NCBI RefSeq assembly: GCF_013373065.1
Contig: NZ_JABXIN010000001.1
Span: 186,001 to 250,000 of the forward strand
Source: Algoriphagus sp.
GTDB taxonomy: Bacteria > Bacteroidota > Bacteroidia > Cytophagales > Cyclobacteriaceae
DNA length: 64,000 nucleotides
Reading direction: 5' to 3'
The position numbers and the translations under genes are program-made. Under the pieces are notes generated by a model, which had not been told where the DNA came from, did not search any database, and worked only from the letters and a program-made list of their open reading frames with translations. This document shows, one piece after another, positions 52,331-61,580 of this stretch. Positions within the stretch are counted from its first letter, which is position 1, and every line of letters starts with the position of its first letter.

Positions 52331-53262
52331 GTATTTAATTTTGATTTGATATCAACAAGAATTTCCTGTCCGCCTGCTTCCAATACCTCCTGAGCTAATT
52401 GCTCACCAAGTTTTTCGGGATTTTCCCTTTCTCCCTCCACTTCAAAACAGATTCTTTTTTGCCCATCCAAACTTACAATCCCTCCCTTTAATTGAAGCTT
52501 GCCTTGTTTTTCAGATGCAAGAGCAAAAACAGGAATGCTACAACCTCCTTCTAAAACCCGAAGATACGCCCGTTCCGCACGAAGCATATAGGAAGTAGAG
52601 AGGTCATTGCAAGCCTTTATGATTTGTTCTCGAATGGTAGTATCTAAGTTTTTGGAGGACTCAATCGCCACTGAACCTTGACCTACAGCAGGAATAAACT
52701 CCTCCAATAAAAGATTTTCGACAATTTTTTCATCATATCCCATTCGGTGTACTCCGGCGAAGGCTAGCAACAAAGCATCACACAAGCCTTCCTCCATTTT
52801 TCGGATTCGGGTTTGGAGATTACCTCGGACTTCTACCGTTTTGATGTGGGGATAAAAATGCTTCAAGGTAGCCACCCGACGTGTAGAAGAAGTTCCTAAA
52901 ACCAGTGGCTTACCTGTATTTTTCAAAGAAATCCCAGATTTATGAGACAGCAATACATCATGGGCCTGTTCCCGCTGGGTAAAGGCAATGATCTCAAACT
53001 CATCGGGTAAGTTGGACTGCATATCCTTTGCGGAATGAACCGCAATATCTATTCGGCCATCCAACAATTGATCTTCTAACTCCTGCGTAAAAACCCCCTT
53101 GGATCCGATCTTTGAAATGGACACATCCAAAATCTGATCACCTTTGGTGTCGATAATTATAATTTCGGACTCAAGACCTGCACTTTTCAACAAATCCTGA
53201 ACATGATATGCCTGCCAGAGCGCCAATTTGCTCCCTCTCGTCCCAATCTTAATTTTTCTCAT
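52327..53262 (-). CDS. hemC: Hydroxymethylbilane synthase (porphobilinogen deaminase)
   Basis: The 311-residue enzyme has [24 protein letters not shown] (a variant of the HSxKD loop), [18 protein letters not shown] and the dipyrromethane cofactor cysteine C241 in [11 protein letters not shown]. All match HemC, which polymerises four porphobilinogens to hydroxymethylbilane in haem synthesis. The length is normal. Its start overlaps rimK by 4 bp and its stop overlaps the cyclophilin gene start by 4 bp, so it is embedded in a tightly coupled operon without other hem genes here. Confidence 0.97.
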   Translation of the reverse strand: MRKIKIGTRGSKLALWQAYHVQDLLKSAGLESEIIIIDTKGDQILDVSISKIGSKGVFTQELEDQLLDGRIDIAVHSAKDMQSNLPDEFEIIAFTQREQAHDVLLSHKSGISLKNTGKPLVLGTSSTRRVATLKHFYPHIKTVEVRGNLQTRIRKMEEGLCDALLLAFAGVHRMGYDEKIVENLLLEEFIPAVGQGSVAIESSKNLDTTIREQIIKACNDLSTSYMLRAERAYLRVLEGGCSIPVFALASEKQGKLQLKGGIVSLDGQKRICFEVEGERENPEKLGEQLAQEVLEAGGQEILVDIKSKLNT

Positions 53263-54167
53263 TGATCTGCTCCTCGCTTGGGAGATTTCTTCTGAACTCC
53301 TTCTTCAATAAATTTTATAATTGCTCCCGCAATATCGATTCCTGTCGCTTTTTCAATTCCTTCCAAACCAGGGGAACTATTCACTTCCAAAATCAAAGGT
53401 CCGCGGGAAGATTGCAACATATCCACTCCGGCCACATCCAGCCCCAAAGCCTTCGCCGCCCCGAGTGCAGCAGCCCGTTCGGCTCGACTGAGTTTGATGA
53501 TGGTTGCTTTCCCTCCGCGATGAAGATTGGAACGAAATTCACCTTCCGCTCCTTGTCGCTTCATGGCACCCACTACCTTTCCATTCACTACAAAGGCTCG
53601 GATATCAGCTCCTTTTGCTTCTTTGATGAATTCTTGAACAATGATACGGGCCTTCAAACCATGAAACGCCTCGATCACCGATTGGCCTGCTTTCTTTGTT
53701 TCCGCCAGCACCACACCCAAGCCTTGTGTGCCTTCCAATAATTTGATAATCAAGGGAGCTCCGCCAACATGCTCGATTATTTGTTTTTCTCCACCTTTGG
53801 AAAAGTTGGTGAAGGCCGTTTTTGGCATTCCCAGCCCAGCCTTTGAAAGGATCTGCAAACTCCTCAGCTTATCCCTACTTCGTACGATGGCCTGGGAATT
53901 ATTCGCAGAAAACGCTCCCATCAACTCAAACTGGCGGACTACTGCAGTTCCATAAAATGTCACAGAAGCACCAATTCGGGGAATAATCGCATCAATATCA
54001 GTTAATTTTTGACCTTTGAAAATAATAGAAGGTCCCTCCTGCTCAATAATCAAATCACAAATACTGTGATCGACCACTAACGCTTCATGACCAGCCGCTT
54101 GGATCGCCTCTACAAGTCTTCTTGTAGAGTATAAATTTGAGTTTCGAGAAAGCACAGCGATCTTCAT
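53259..54167 (-). CDS. rimK: RimK-type alpha-L-glutamate ligase (ATP-grasp)
   Basis: The 302-residue protein begins [20 protein letters not shown] and contains [70 protein letters not shown] and [14 protein letters not shown]. This is the ATP-grasp RimK pattern, including the ExNSSPG metal motif. RimK adds glutamate residues to the C-terminus of ribosomal protein S6 in E. coli; here the acceptor could be another protein. The neighbouring retropepsin-like gene is a known companion (RimB type), which points to a paired modification and processing role. Confidence 0.94.
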   Translation of the reverse strand: MKIAVLSRNSNLYSTRRLVEAIQAAGHEALVVDHSICDLIIEQEGPSIIFKGQKLTDIDAIIPRIGASVTFYGTAVVRQFELMGAFSANNSQAIVRSRDKLRSLQILSKAGLGMPKTAFTNFSKGGEKQIIEHVGGAPLIIKLLEGTQGLGVVLAETKKAGQSVIEAFHGLKARIIVQEFIKEAKGADIRAFVVNGKVVGAMKRQGAEGEFRSNLHRGGKATIIKLSRAERAAALGAAKALGLDVAGVDMLQSSRGPLILEVNSSPGLEGIEKATGIDIAGAIIKFIEEGVQKKSPKRGADQ

Positions 54168-54169
54168 GA

Positions 54170-54619
54170 CTAGTCGTGATTATAATTTTTAGAAAGATTT
54201 ATCTGGTCAACATCGACCAAGAAGCGTCCTTTGAGGATTTTTCTCCCCAAAAGAATAGCATTTTTCATTTTTGAGCGATCAGTTAGGGTAAATTCCGCGA
54301 TAAACCGTTCTCCTGCCAGCTCGATCTCAGTTTCAATGAGATAACGGAATTCTGCCTGACCGAAGGAATTTTTCACTTTTTTCTCACGGAATTTTTCAAA
54401 AACAACTTCCTCTCCCGTAAACTTTCGATGGCCTGGCATCAATACCTGGAAAACCAATTTTCGTTTTCCATCCCGCTCTTCAACTCGGATATTTTCAGCA
54501 TGAATGGCACTGGTGTAGGCACCCGTATCCACTTTGGCCCAAACCGCAGAAAGCCCCAACCCAAAGAGGTTGATTTTTTCCTTCCGACCAATGATTTTAT
54601 TAGGCTGCTTTTTTTGCAT
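54170..54619 (-). CDS. RimB-type retropepsin-like aspartic protease (DUF785)
   Basis: The 149-residue protein has [15 protein letters not shown] with the catalytic D31-T32-G33 triplet, and a hydrophobic AILLGRKIL segment near the end, as in the retropepsin-like ATP-dependent zinc protease family (RimB, DUF785). It lies 2 bp upstream of rimK and overlaps the holB gene by 20 bp. With RimK it may form a system that adds or removes poly-glutamate tails. The coupling to RimK is known from other bacteria; the target here is not known. Confidence 0.88.
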   Translation of the reverse strand: MQKKQPNKIIGRKEKINLFGLGLSAVWAKVDTGAYTSAIHAENIRVEERDGKRKLVFQVLMPGHRKFTGEEVVFEKFREKKVKNSFGQAEFRYLIETEIELAGERFIAEFTLTDRSKMKNAILLGRKILKGRFLVDVDQINLSKNYNHD

Positions 54620-55751
54620 AGCGCGCTAGTAGCAAAAGAATATCCATGGAAAGATCCGTGAAAATCAATTTAGCATTTCCATTTCTATCCAAATGATAAA
54701 TCGCCTCATTGAATTTTTCATACAATTCCGAAGCAGCATCTTCGTCCAAAACATGGGTGGCAATTTTTTCGACGAAATCCCGATCTTCTCCCTGCGTCCG
54801 GAGCATTTGATCCAATTGCGCATTGTGAAGCAAAATTTCTCGAGCAACGTTCATCCCGGTTTGGAAAATAGACCGCTGAAAATCCAAATCTGTCTTTTGA
54901 AATTTCTCTGCTAAATCGAAAATTTCACTAAATCTTCGGATTCCACAAAGTCGAAACCAGTCACGAACCCAGATGACCTGCCGATCTTCCACCTGGTCAA
55001 CCATGCGCAAAGCAGCCCGAATATTTCCGTCGGCAATCATAGAGACCTGTTTAGCAACTTGCTCATCACATTTCCCGGATTCAACCAAGAAATTCTGAAT
55101 CTCCTCATCCGTAAAACCCCTAACATTTATTTTTTGGGTTCGGGACAAGATTGTCGTTAGCAATTGGTCCGGTTGACTAGTGACCAACATGAAGAAGGTT
55201 CCAGGCTGGGGTTCTTCCAATATTTTCAAAAGGGCATTAGAAGCTTCAATATTGAGGTATTCCACCCCCCAGATCATCATGATTTTATAACTCCCTTCAA
55301 AAGAAGACAGCGCCAAAGAACGGATCACTTCCCGTGCGGCACCTACTGAGATATTCAGCTTTTTCTTTTCAAAATGATTTAAATGAATGAAGTCTTGGAT
55401 ATTCCCATAGGTCTGATGGGTGCAAAAATCACGGAAATTGGCTACCAGCTTCGCATTGACTTCATCTGCCTTTTTTTCTTCTTCTTTGGTAAGGCTCACC
55501 CGAGGAAAAACAAAATTGAAATCCGGCATGACCAATTTGGCCATTCGCTGACAGGAACCACACTGACCGCAGGAATCTTCTTCCGTTCGATTCTCACAAT
55601 ATAAATAGGTCGCCAAAGCTATAGGCATACCTAAGGAAGCCGAACCTTCCGGGCCATGAAACAATAAGGAATGCGCCAAATGGTTCTGCTGAACCGCCTT
55701 GGTCAATCGTTCTTTCGTCTCTTTTAATCCAGGGATTTGTGCAAACTGCAT
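54600..55751 (-). CDS. holB: DNA polymerase III subunit delta'
   Basis: The 383-residue protein has the clamp-loader core with a zinc module C52-X8-C61-X2-C64-X2-C67, LNISVGAAREVIRSL, ASNALLKILEEPQPGTFFML and ILSRTQKINVR. The P-loop region HGPEGSASLGMP lacks the lysine of a working Walker A site, which is usual for delta'. It loads the sliding clamp with gamma/tau and delta. It is the first gene of the overlapping run to the RfbD-like gene and overlaps the protease gene by 20 bp. The 18-bp gap to the GlmU-like gene suggests that gene may be co-transcribed. Confidence 0.93.
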   Translation of the reverse strand: MQFAQIPGLKETKERLTKAVQQNHLAHSLLFHGPEGSASLGMPIALATYLYCENRTEEDSCGQCGSCQRMAKLVMPDFNFVFPRVSLTKEEEKKADEVNAKLVANFRDFCTHQTYGNIQDFIHLNHFEKKKLNISVGAAREVIRSLALSSFEGSYKIMMIWGVEYLNIEASNALLKILEEPQPGTFFMLVTSQPDQLLTTILSRTQKINVRGFTDEEIQNFLVESGKCDEQVAKQVSMIADGNIRAALRMVDQVEDRQVIWVRDWFRLCGIRRFSEIFDLAEKFQKTDLDFQRSIFQTGMNVAREILLHNAQLDQMLRTQGEDRDFVEKIATHVLDEDAASELYEKFNEAIYHLDRNGNAKLIFTDLSMDILLLLARYAKKAA

Positions 55752-55769
55752 GCTTTTCGCGTCAAGGGA

Positions 55770-56960
55770 TTATTTTTCCCAAATTCTGTAGTTCTTGGTT
55801 AAATCAAAAACTTTCTGGAGCATTTCTTCTTCCACTTGATTCCAAGCTACTTTTCGTCTCGCCATGACAGCTTGAGCAGTTTGGGCAAATTTTGGAAACT
55901 GAAAGGTGGAAAAACCTGCAGCCCCACCCCATGCGAAAGACGGAATAAAGTTCCTTGGAAAACCATCCCCAAAAATATTGGCTCCTACTCCGACAACCGT
56001 TCCTGTATTGAACATGGTATTGATTCCACACTTGGAATGATCCCCCATCATTAATCCACAGAATTGAAGCCCAGTATTTGAAAAGCCTCCACGGACATAA
56101 TCCCAAAGCTTTACGGGCGCATAATTATTTTTCAAATTGGAGGTATTGGTATCTGCTCCCAGATTACACCATTCTCCGATGACCGAATTCCCAAGAAAAC
56201 CTTCATGACCTTTATTGGAATAACCAAAAATCACCGAATTCGATACTTCTCCTCCTACTTTGGAATGCGGACCAACGGTGGTATCTCCTCGAAGTTTGGC
56301 CCCCATATTAACCGTCGATCCTTCACAAAGGGCGAATGGACCCCGAATAAGCGACCCTTCTTGAATTTCCGTGTTTTTTCCGATGTAGATAGGACCATTT
56401 TCGGCATTCAAAACCGCTGCCCGAATCAAGGCTCCTTCTTCAATAAAAATATTTTCAGGGGCATAAACCTTGGTGTGAGGATCTGAAATTTCCTGACTTT
56501 TTTTACCACGGGTCAATAAGTCAAAATCACGTTTGATCTCTGTTCCATTATGCTGAAAAATCTCCCAGGTCTTGGTTAGAAGCTGGGGGTCGGCATGAAG
56601 CTGAACCACTTCCTTTTGAGTAGCGGCACTTAAATTCTTTTCCGTCTCACCGATGTAGCAGGCAAGTAAAGTTTTTCCTGCATAAAGTGCTTGCCCTTCT
56701 TTAAGACCTTGAATTTCTTGAATGATTTCAGCCGTTGGGATCAACCCGCCATTGATAGCCAAACGCGCACCTTCATTTCGGGGATATTTTTCCTGCAAAT
56801 AATCTTGCGTCAAAAAAGAAACTTCCTTGCCTGAAATTTTTTCCCATTTCTCAGCAATGGTCAATATCCCTATCCGAATAGCAGCAATCGGGCGAGTAAA
56901 AGTAAAGGGAAGCAAAGCCCCTCGAATAGACGGGTCATCAAATAAAAGCAGATTTTCCAT
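55770..56960 (-). CDS. GlmU family putative sugar-nucleotidyltransferase with left-handed beta-helix
   Basis: From the ATG at 56960 (MENLLLFDDPSIRGALLPFT) the protein has 396 residues; an upstream ATG at 56993 falls inside the rpmE2 terminator. The N-terminal half (about 1-160) has the RPIAAIRIGILTIAEKW segment of a nucleotidyltransferase-like fold, but the classic GlmU pyrophosphorylase loop LAAGxGTRM is absent. The C-terminal half has hexapeptide repeats (GPIYIGKNTEIQEGSLIRGP, then NNYAPVKLWDY and GTVVGVGANIFGDG) typical of a left-handed beta-helix acyltransferase. This is the Bacteroidota GlmU-like family of unknown exact substrate. Confidence 0.83.
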   Translation of the reverse strand: MENLLLFDDPSIRGALLPFTFTRPIAAIRIGILTIAEKWEKISGKEVSFLTQDYLQEKYPRNEGARLAINGGLIPTAEIIQEIQGLKEGQALYAGKTLLACYIGETEKNLSAATQKEVVQLHADPQLLTKTWEIFQHNGTEIKRDFDLLTRGKKSQEISDPHTKVYAPENIFIEEGALIRAAVLNAENGPIYIGKNTEIQEGSLIRGPFALCEGSTVNMGAKLRGDTTVGPHSKVGGEVSNSVIFGYSNKGHEGFLGNSVIGEWCNLGADTNTSNLKNNYAPVKLWDYVRGGFSNTGLQFCGLMMGDHSKCGINTMFNTGTVVGVGANIFGDGFPRNFIPSFAWGGAAGFSTFQFPKFAQTAQAVMARRKVAWNQVEEEMLQKVFDLTKNYRIWEK

Positions 56961-56971
56961 GTGGCAAAAAT

Positions 56972-57010
56972 AAAAAAGTCTCCCGGAATCCATGCTCCGG
57001 GAGACTTTTT
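56972..57010 (-). terminator. Intrinsic terminator after rpmE2
   Basis: A 15-bp stem (AAAAAGTCTCCCGG at 56973-56986 with CCGGGAGACTTTTT at 56997-57010, extended by one A-T pair) is followed on the minus strand by T6. It lies just after the rpmE2 stop and at the start of the GlmU-like gene leader. Confidence 0.93.
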
Positions 57011-57029
57011 GAACAGTCTTTGTATCGAC

Positions 57030-57275
57030 TTATTTCTTCGCGTATCTTCTGTTGAATTTCTCCACTCGACCAGCAGTATCCAACAACATCTTCTTTCCAG
57101 TGTAGAAAGGATGAGACTCGGAACTAACTTCGATCTTGTACAGCGGATATTCATTACCATCTTCCCAAAGGATCGTTTCGTTGGTTTCGATGGTAGATTG
57201 GGTCAAGAATTTAAACTCAGAAGAAGTGTCATAAAACACTACTGGTCTGTAGTTTGGATGAATATCTTTTTTCAT
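57030..57275 (-). CDS. rpmE2: 50S ribosomal protein L31 type B
   Basis: The 81-residue protein has [31 protein letters not shown] and [12 protein letters not shown], the signature of L31. It contains no cysteine, so it is the zinc-free (C-minus, type B) form. Such forms replace the zinc-binding L31 or serve as the only L31 in many Bacteroidota. It has its own promoter (57315-57346) and terminator, so it is a single-gene unit. Confidence 0.97.
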   Translation of the reverse strand: MKKDIHPNYRPVVFYDTSSEFKFLTQSTIETNETILWEDGNEYPLYKIEVSSESHPFYTGKKMLLDTAGRVEKFNRRYAKK

Positions 57276-57314
57276 ATCTTCAGTGTTTTTGTCTGCGCTT
57301 GCTCAAATGAGGCA

Positions 57315-57346
57315 CAAAGTTATCCTTTTTGAAATAAGCCACCAAA
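57315..57346 (-). promoter_or_regulatory. Bacteroidota-type promoter of rpmE2
   Basis: On the minus strand the -33 box TTTG (57346-57343) and the -7 box TAACTTTG (57322-57315) are separated by 20 nt, an exact match to the Bacteroidota consensus (TTTG/TAnnTTTG). Transcription would start near 57308, giving a leader of about 33 nt. Confidence 0.82.
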
Positions 57347-57488
57347 TCTTTATAAAAAATAATCGAAGGCATCTCGAATTTTTAAGATAAAACTTTAAAA
57401 ACCCTCCGCAATCAGACCCAAAACTACTATTTTTCAAATCGATTGTGGGGAAATCCCAAAAAACACTTTCTAAGCTGAACTTCCTTTT

Positions 57489-59192
57489 ATGAATAGAGCT
57501 GTTTTTCTCAAAGCCGGAAAATTCTTCTTCATTCTTTTCATCCTTGGGCTTACTTCCTATCATTCCTCCTATTCACAAGGAAGTTATGTCCCATTTGAAC
57601 GGGATTACTATCATCTGATCGATCGCTACGAAATCTTACAGGGAAAAAACAATCCCTTTTTTCATACGGGATACAAACCCTACCGTCGGGACTTATTAGG
57701 TAAATATCTGGATAGTCTAGCTCAAGATCCAGTTATCAAAAGTGCATCCGACCGTTTTAATCTTTCCTACCTGGCACAAGACAATTGGGAATTTGTAACC
57801 CAAGAAACAGAAGAATCCAAAAAACCCTTTCTAAAAAAGCTCTATCGCCGACCTGGAGATTTTGCCCATTCTTATAGTGATGAATTCGACATTCACCTAA
57901 GTCCTGTCATCTATTTAGCGGGGGGCATGGAAACAGATCAGGATCAAAACCCTGCCCAACTTTCCCGTGGCTTTGTTGTTCGGGGAGCAGTAGATAAAAA
58001 GGTGAGTTTCTTTACCTACCTCACCACTTCAGAAGTATTTTTCCCAAGCTGGGTTAAAAACTATGCAGAATATCGAGGCGCTGTCCCTGGAGAAGGCTTT
58101 TGGAAAGAATACAACAGCGATGGTTATAGCTACTTTTCAGCAAGAGGACATGTCAATTTTCATTTGACAAAAAGTATTCAGGCGCAGGTAGGACACGATC
58201 GTAATTTCATTGGAGAAGGCTATCGATCCTTTTTACTCTCGGACTTTTCCAATCCATACATGTTTGTCAAACTCAACACCAAAATCGGGAAATTCCAATT
58301 GACAAACCTCTGGACTCAAATGACGGCGGATGTTTTTTATGACCGGGGAAGGCCCACAGACGGACGATATCCCCAGAAGTATTTCTCCATGCATCGCCTA
58401 GGATTCAACATTGGCAAAAAACTCAATTTGGGATTCTTTGAGTCCGTGATGACCGACAAGGTCAATTTCAACTATTTCAATCCTGTGGTTTTCTTCCGAT
58501 GGGTGGAGCAACAGCTAGGAACTCCTGATAAGGTTATGCTTGGGATGGACGCCAAGTGGATATTGATACCTGGAATGCAACTTTATGGACAATTTGCCTT
58601 GGATGAATTTGTGTTTTCAGAGTTTTTTGGAATTGATGGAAAAGGATCCAAGCGAAATAAATATGGGGTGCAGGCAGGCTATAAATACATCAATGCTTTT
58701 GAAATCTCCAATCTAGACTTGCAATTGGAATTCAACACAGCCCGACCCTATACCTTTCAAGAAAAATTTGACCATCAATCCTACACCAACTGGAGAACTC
58801 CTCTGACGCACCCCTTGGGGGCTAATTTTAAGGAATTTGTCGGCATCGTCCGCTATCAACCTATTCCAAAGCTTCGATTAACACTACTTGGAAACTACCA
58901 ATTGTACGGAACTGATCCTGATGCTGAAACCAATTGGGGAGGCGATATTTTGAAAAACAGATTGGAAGGCAGTCCGACTGGATTATTTGGGAATGTCACC
59001 GGACAAGGAATCGAAAATCAGGTTATCCAAACAAACCTAGTGGCAAGCTACATGCTCAAGCACAATTTATTCATTGACGGCACCCATATTTTCAGAAGAA
59101 GAACAGCTCAAGATCTTTCCTCGCCGGAGAGTTCTCAATTTATCCAATTGGCAATTCGCTGGAATTTTATCCGTCCTGAGTTCAATTATTAA
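57489..59192 (+). CDS. Capsule assembly Wzi family outer-membrane protein
   Basis: The 567-residue protein has an N-terminal signal (about 1-30, ending YSQ), then YVPFERDYYHLIDRYEILQG and a long series of amphipathic beta strands with loops, for example QVGHDRNFIGEGYRSFLLSDF. It ends in aromatic strands (FIQLAIRWNFIRPEFNY). This matches the Wzi family of outer-membrane beta-barrels that hold capsular polysaccharide at the cell surface. No capsule biosynthesis genes are near, so the name only reflects the fold. It precedes the MsbA-like gene by 99 bp on the same strand. Confidence 0.87.
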   Translation: MNRAVFLKAGKFFFILFILGLTSYHSSYSQGSYVPFERDYYHLIDRYEILQGKNNPFFHTGYKPYRRDLLGKYLDSLAQDPVIKSASDRFNLSYLAQDNWEFVTQETEESKKPFLKKLYRRPGDFAHSYSDEFDIHLSPVIYLAGGMETDQDQNPAQLSRGFVVRGAVDKKVSFFTYLTTSEVFFPSWVKNYAEYRGAVPGEGFWKEYNSDGYSYFSARGHVNFHLTKSIQAQVGHDRNFIGEGYRSFLLSDFSNPYMFVKLNTKIGKFQLTNLWTQMTADVFYDRGRPTDGRYPQKYFSMHRLGFNIGKKLNLGFFESVMTDKVNFNYFNPVVFFRWVEQQLGTPDKVMLGMDAKWILIPGMQLYGQFALDEFVFSEFFGIDGKGSKRNKYGVQAGYKYINAFEISNLDLQLEFNTARPYTFQEKFDHQSYTNWRTPLTHPLGANFKEFVGIVRYQPIPKLRLTLLGNYQLYGTDPDAETNWGGDILKNRLEGSPTGLFGNVTGQGIENQVIQTNLVASYMLKHNLFIDGTHIFRRRTAQDLSSPESSQFIQLAIRWNFIRPEFNY

Positions 59193-59291
59193 TGGATTAA
59201 GAAGATCAAGGAATATTTTGTCCCAATTTCAAACTCGAATGGCTTCCTGATTTTTCCGTAAATTGCGAGCCAAATTCGGAACTTTTCCTGC

Positions 59292-61124
59292 ATGAAAACT
59301 TACTTACGGATCTTGTCCTACGCCCGTCCATTCGGCAAGTTCGTACCCACATATATCGGCTACACCCTTCTATCCATCATTTTCGGTTTGATCAATTTCA
59401 CCTTACTCAAACCGCTTTTTGATGTGATCTTTGAACAGGTAGCTACTGATTCTTTGGAAAAATTCAGGGAACTCCCTCAATTTCAATTTACTTTGGAATA
59501 CTTTACGGGGCTTTTCAATCATTATTTTCTAAAAATCCAGGACGGTTATGGAAAAGTGGGGACTTTAGCCTTCGTCTGTACCGTCATTGTCTTTTCTGTT
59601 TTTCTTTCCAACCTATTCACCTACTTGTCTGGTGTGGTTTTAGCAAAAGTTCGTGCCAAGGTCATCAAAGGCATGCGAACCGATATTTTCAATCGGGTGA
59701 GCGGGCTTCATTTAGGTTATTTTTCAAATGAGCGCAAAGGAGATTTGATGTCTAAAATGACCAATGATGTACAGGAAGTAGAAAACACCATCGTGCAGTC
59801 TCTTCGGGTCGTTTTCAGGGAACCGGCCACAATCATTCTATATTTCGCCGTCTTATTTTTTATGTCCGTCAAATTAACCCTGTTTACTATTCTATTAATT
59901 CCTATTTCTGGCGCCATCATTGGAGGAATCACGAGAAGGCTTAAAAGAAAGGCAGTAGAAAGCCAGCAAAGCTTAGGACGAATCGTAAATATTTTGGATG
60001 AAACTTTGGGGGGAATGCGCGTCATCAAGGCTTTCAATGCAGAATCCTTCATGTTTGGCAAGTTCGATAAGGAAACAGATAACTATGCGGCTGTCAATGT
60101 GAACATGGCCCGAAAAAACGAATTGGCCTCTCCTATTTCACAGTTTTTGGGGGTAACCGTAGTAGCTGGTATTCTGATTTATGGTGGGAGCCTGGTACTT
60201 AGCGGAAATTCCAATTTAAGTGCTTCGGATTTCATTACCTACATCATCATCTTTACCCAAGTCCTCAATCCAGCCAAAGAAATTTCACGTGCTGTTTCCA
60301 GCGTACAGCGGGGTATTGCATCCGCTGAGCGGATTTTTGAAGTAGTCGATACCCAACCGGCCATTACCTCTCCAGCCCATCCTCAAACGCTTACAGGCTT
60401 TCAACAAGAAATTGAATTTCGAAATGTGGATTTCTCCTATGGTGATAAAAAAGTCTTACAAGGAATCAATTTCAAGTTGGAGAAAGGAAAGACCATCGCC
60501 TTGGTCGGCCCTTCAGGGGGAGGAAAATCTACCTTGGCAGATTTGGTTCCAAGATTTTATGATCCCACCCATGGTGAAATCTTGATCGATGGAATCAATC
60601 TCAAATCATTGAATTTGGCTTCCCTCCGAAAGTACATGGGAATAGTCACCCAGGAATCCATCTTATTTAACGATTCCGTTTTCAACAACATCGCATTCGG
60701 CTTGGAAGGCGTTACCGAAAAGCAGGTTATGGAAGCGGCACAAATCGCCAATGCCCATGAGTTTATCGAAAAGATGGAAAACGGATATCAGACCAACATT
60801 GGAGAACGGGGAAGTAAACTTTCAGGCGGGCAGCGGCAGCGCTTAAGCATTGCCCGAGCCGTATTAAAAAATCCACCTATTCTAATTTTGGATGAAGCAA
60901 CCTCCGCTTTGGATTCCGAATCCGAAAAGCTGGTACAGGAAGCCTTGACTCAATTAATGAAAAACCGAACCACGCTGGTAATCGCTCATCGACTAAGTAC
61001 CATTCAGCATGCGGATGAAATCTTGGTAATCGATCAGGGTCAAATCATTCAACGGGGAACCCATGCTGAATTACTCAAGCAAAAAGGACTTTACCAGAAG
61101 CTTTCCAGTATTCAGTCCGTTTAG
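59292..61124 (+). CDS. MsbA-like ABC exporter (fused permease and ATPase)
   Basis: The 610-residue half-transporter has six N-terminal helices (about 20-330) and a C-terminal ATPase with Walker A GPSGGGKST (406-414), a Q-loop in GIVTQESILF, signature LSGGQRQRLSIARA, Walker B ILILDEATSALD and the H-loop IAHRLST. The sequence LGYFSNERKGDLMSKMTNDV is the intracellular loop that contacts the ATPase. It belongs to the lipid A/multidrug exporter (MsbA-like) branch and would export a lipid or amphiphile. It is followed after 30 bp by a small membrane protein with no terminator between. Confidence 0.92.
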   Translation: MKTYLRILSYARPFGKFVPTYIGYTLLSIIFGLINFTLLKPLFDVIFEQVATDSLEKFRELPQFQFTLEYFTGLFNHYFLKIQDGYGKVGTLAFVCTVIVFSVFLSNLFTYLSGVVLAKVRAKVIKGMRTDIFNRVSGLHLGYFSNERKGDLMSKMTNDVQEVENTIVQSLRVVFREPATIILYFAVLFFMSVKLTLFTILLIPISGAIIGGITRRLKRKAVESQQSLGRIVNILDETLGGMRVIKAFNAESFMFGKFDKETDNYAAVNVNMARKNELASPISQFLGVTVVAGILIYGGSLVLSGNSNLSASDFITYIIIFTQVLNPAKEISRAVSSVQRGIASAERIFEVVDTQPAITSPAHPQTLTGFQQEIEFRNVDFSYGDKKVLQGINFKLEKGKTIALVGPSGGGKSTLADLVPRFYDPTHGEILIDGINLKSLNLASLRKYMGIVTQESILFNDSVFNNIAFGLEGVTEKQVMEAAQIANAHEFIEKMENGYQTNIGERGSKLSGGQRQRLSIARAVLKNPPILILDEATSALDSESEKLVQEALTQLMKNRTTLVIAHRLSTIQHADEILVIDQGQIIQRGTHAELLKQKGLYQKLSSIQSV

Positions 61125-61154
61125 TTATATTCGAAGAAAATAATAATCACCACT

Positions 61155-61523
61155 ATGCGGAAGTTTCACCGAATTCTCCAAATCATTTTACTGGTCTATT
61201 TTGCAGGTTTACTCATATTTTTCATTTCCTTCGATACCATGGCAGGTTTAGTAGGAATCGCCGAAGTCACCTCCGATTCTGTGGTTAAAATTTTACTGAC
61301 AGGATTAGTCTTGTTTTTGATCTCTTGGCTAGTCGGAAAAGGCGTAAAGTCATCTTTAGAAGGCAAAGTCAAAAAGATGGAAAATGAAATGAATGCACTC
61401 AAAGCAAAAATTTATGACTTTGAACATCCAAAGACTACAGAAAAACCAAAATCTCAGGAGACTCAACCACCTTCAGATTCTGAAGGAAGCAGCATTCCTC
61501 CGAGACAAAATTTCACCGAATAA
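61155..61523 (+). CDS. Small membrane protein with coiled-coil tail
   Basis: The 122-residue product has two hydrophobic helices (about 7-31 and 43-63), a predicted coiled coil (about 70-92, KVKKMENEMNALKAKIYDF) and a polar tail rich in Pro, Ser and Glu (about 95-122). I do not recognise a family. It lies 30 bp after the MsbA-like gene, so it may be co-transcribed with it. A terminator follows. Confidence 0.62.
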   Translation: MRKFHRILQIILLVYFAGLLIFFISFDTMAGLVGIAEVTSDSVVKILLTGLVLFLISWLVGKGVKSSLEGKVKKMENEMNALKAKIYDFEHPKTTEKPKSQETQPPSDSEGSSIPPRQNFTE

Positions 61524-61552
61524 TTAAGGTTTACATTCAAAAACTGTATATT

Positions 61553-61580
61553 AAGGAAACCAAAACGGTTTCCTTTTTTT
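61553..61580 (+). terminator. Hairpin with T-run abutting the comM start codon
   Basis: A perfect 9-bp stem (AAGGAAACC at 61553-61561 with GGTTTCCTT at 61567-61575, loop AAAAC) is followed directly by five more T's, and the next three bases are the ATG of the comM gene. It serves the upstream membrane-protein gene as a terminator but also occupies the comM leader. Confidence 0.87.

Noticed and set aside
53262..53741. Plus-strand open frame of 159 codons opposite rimK
   Set aside because: It lies wholly antisense to a gene with full RimK motifs, has a composition unlike a soluble or membrane protein, and no family pattern.
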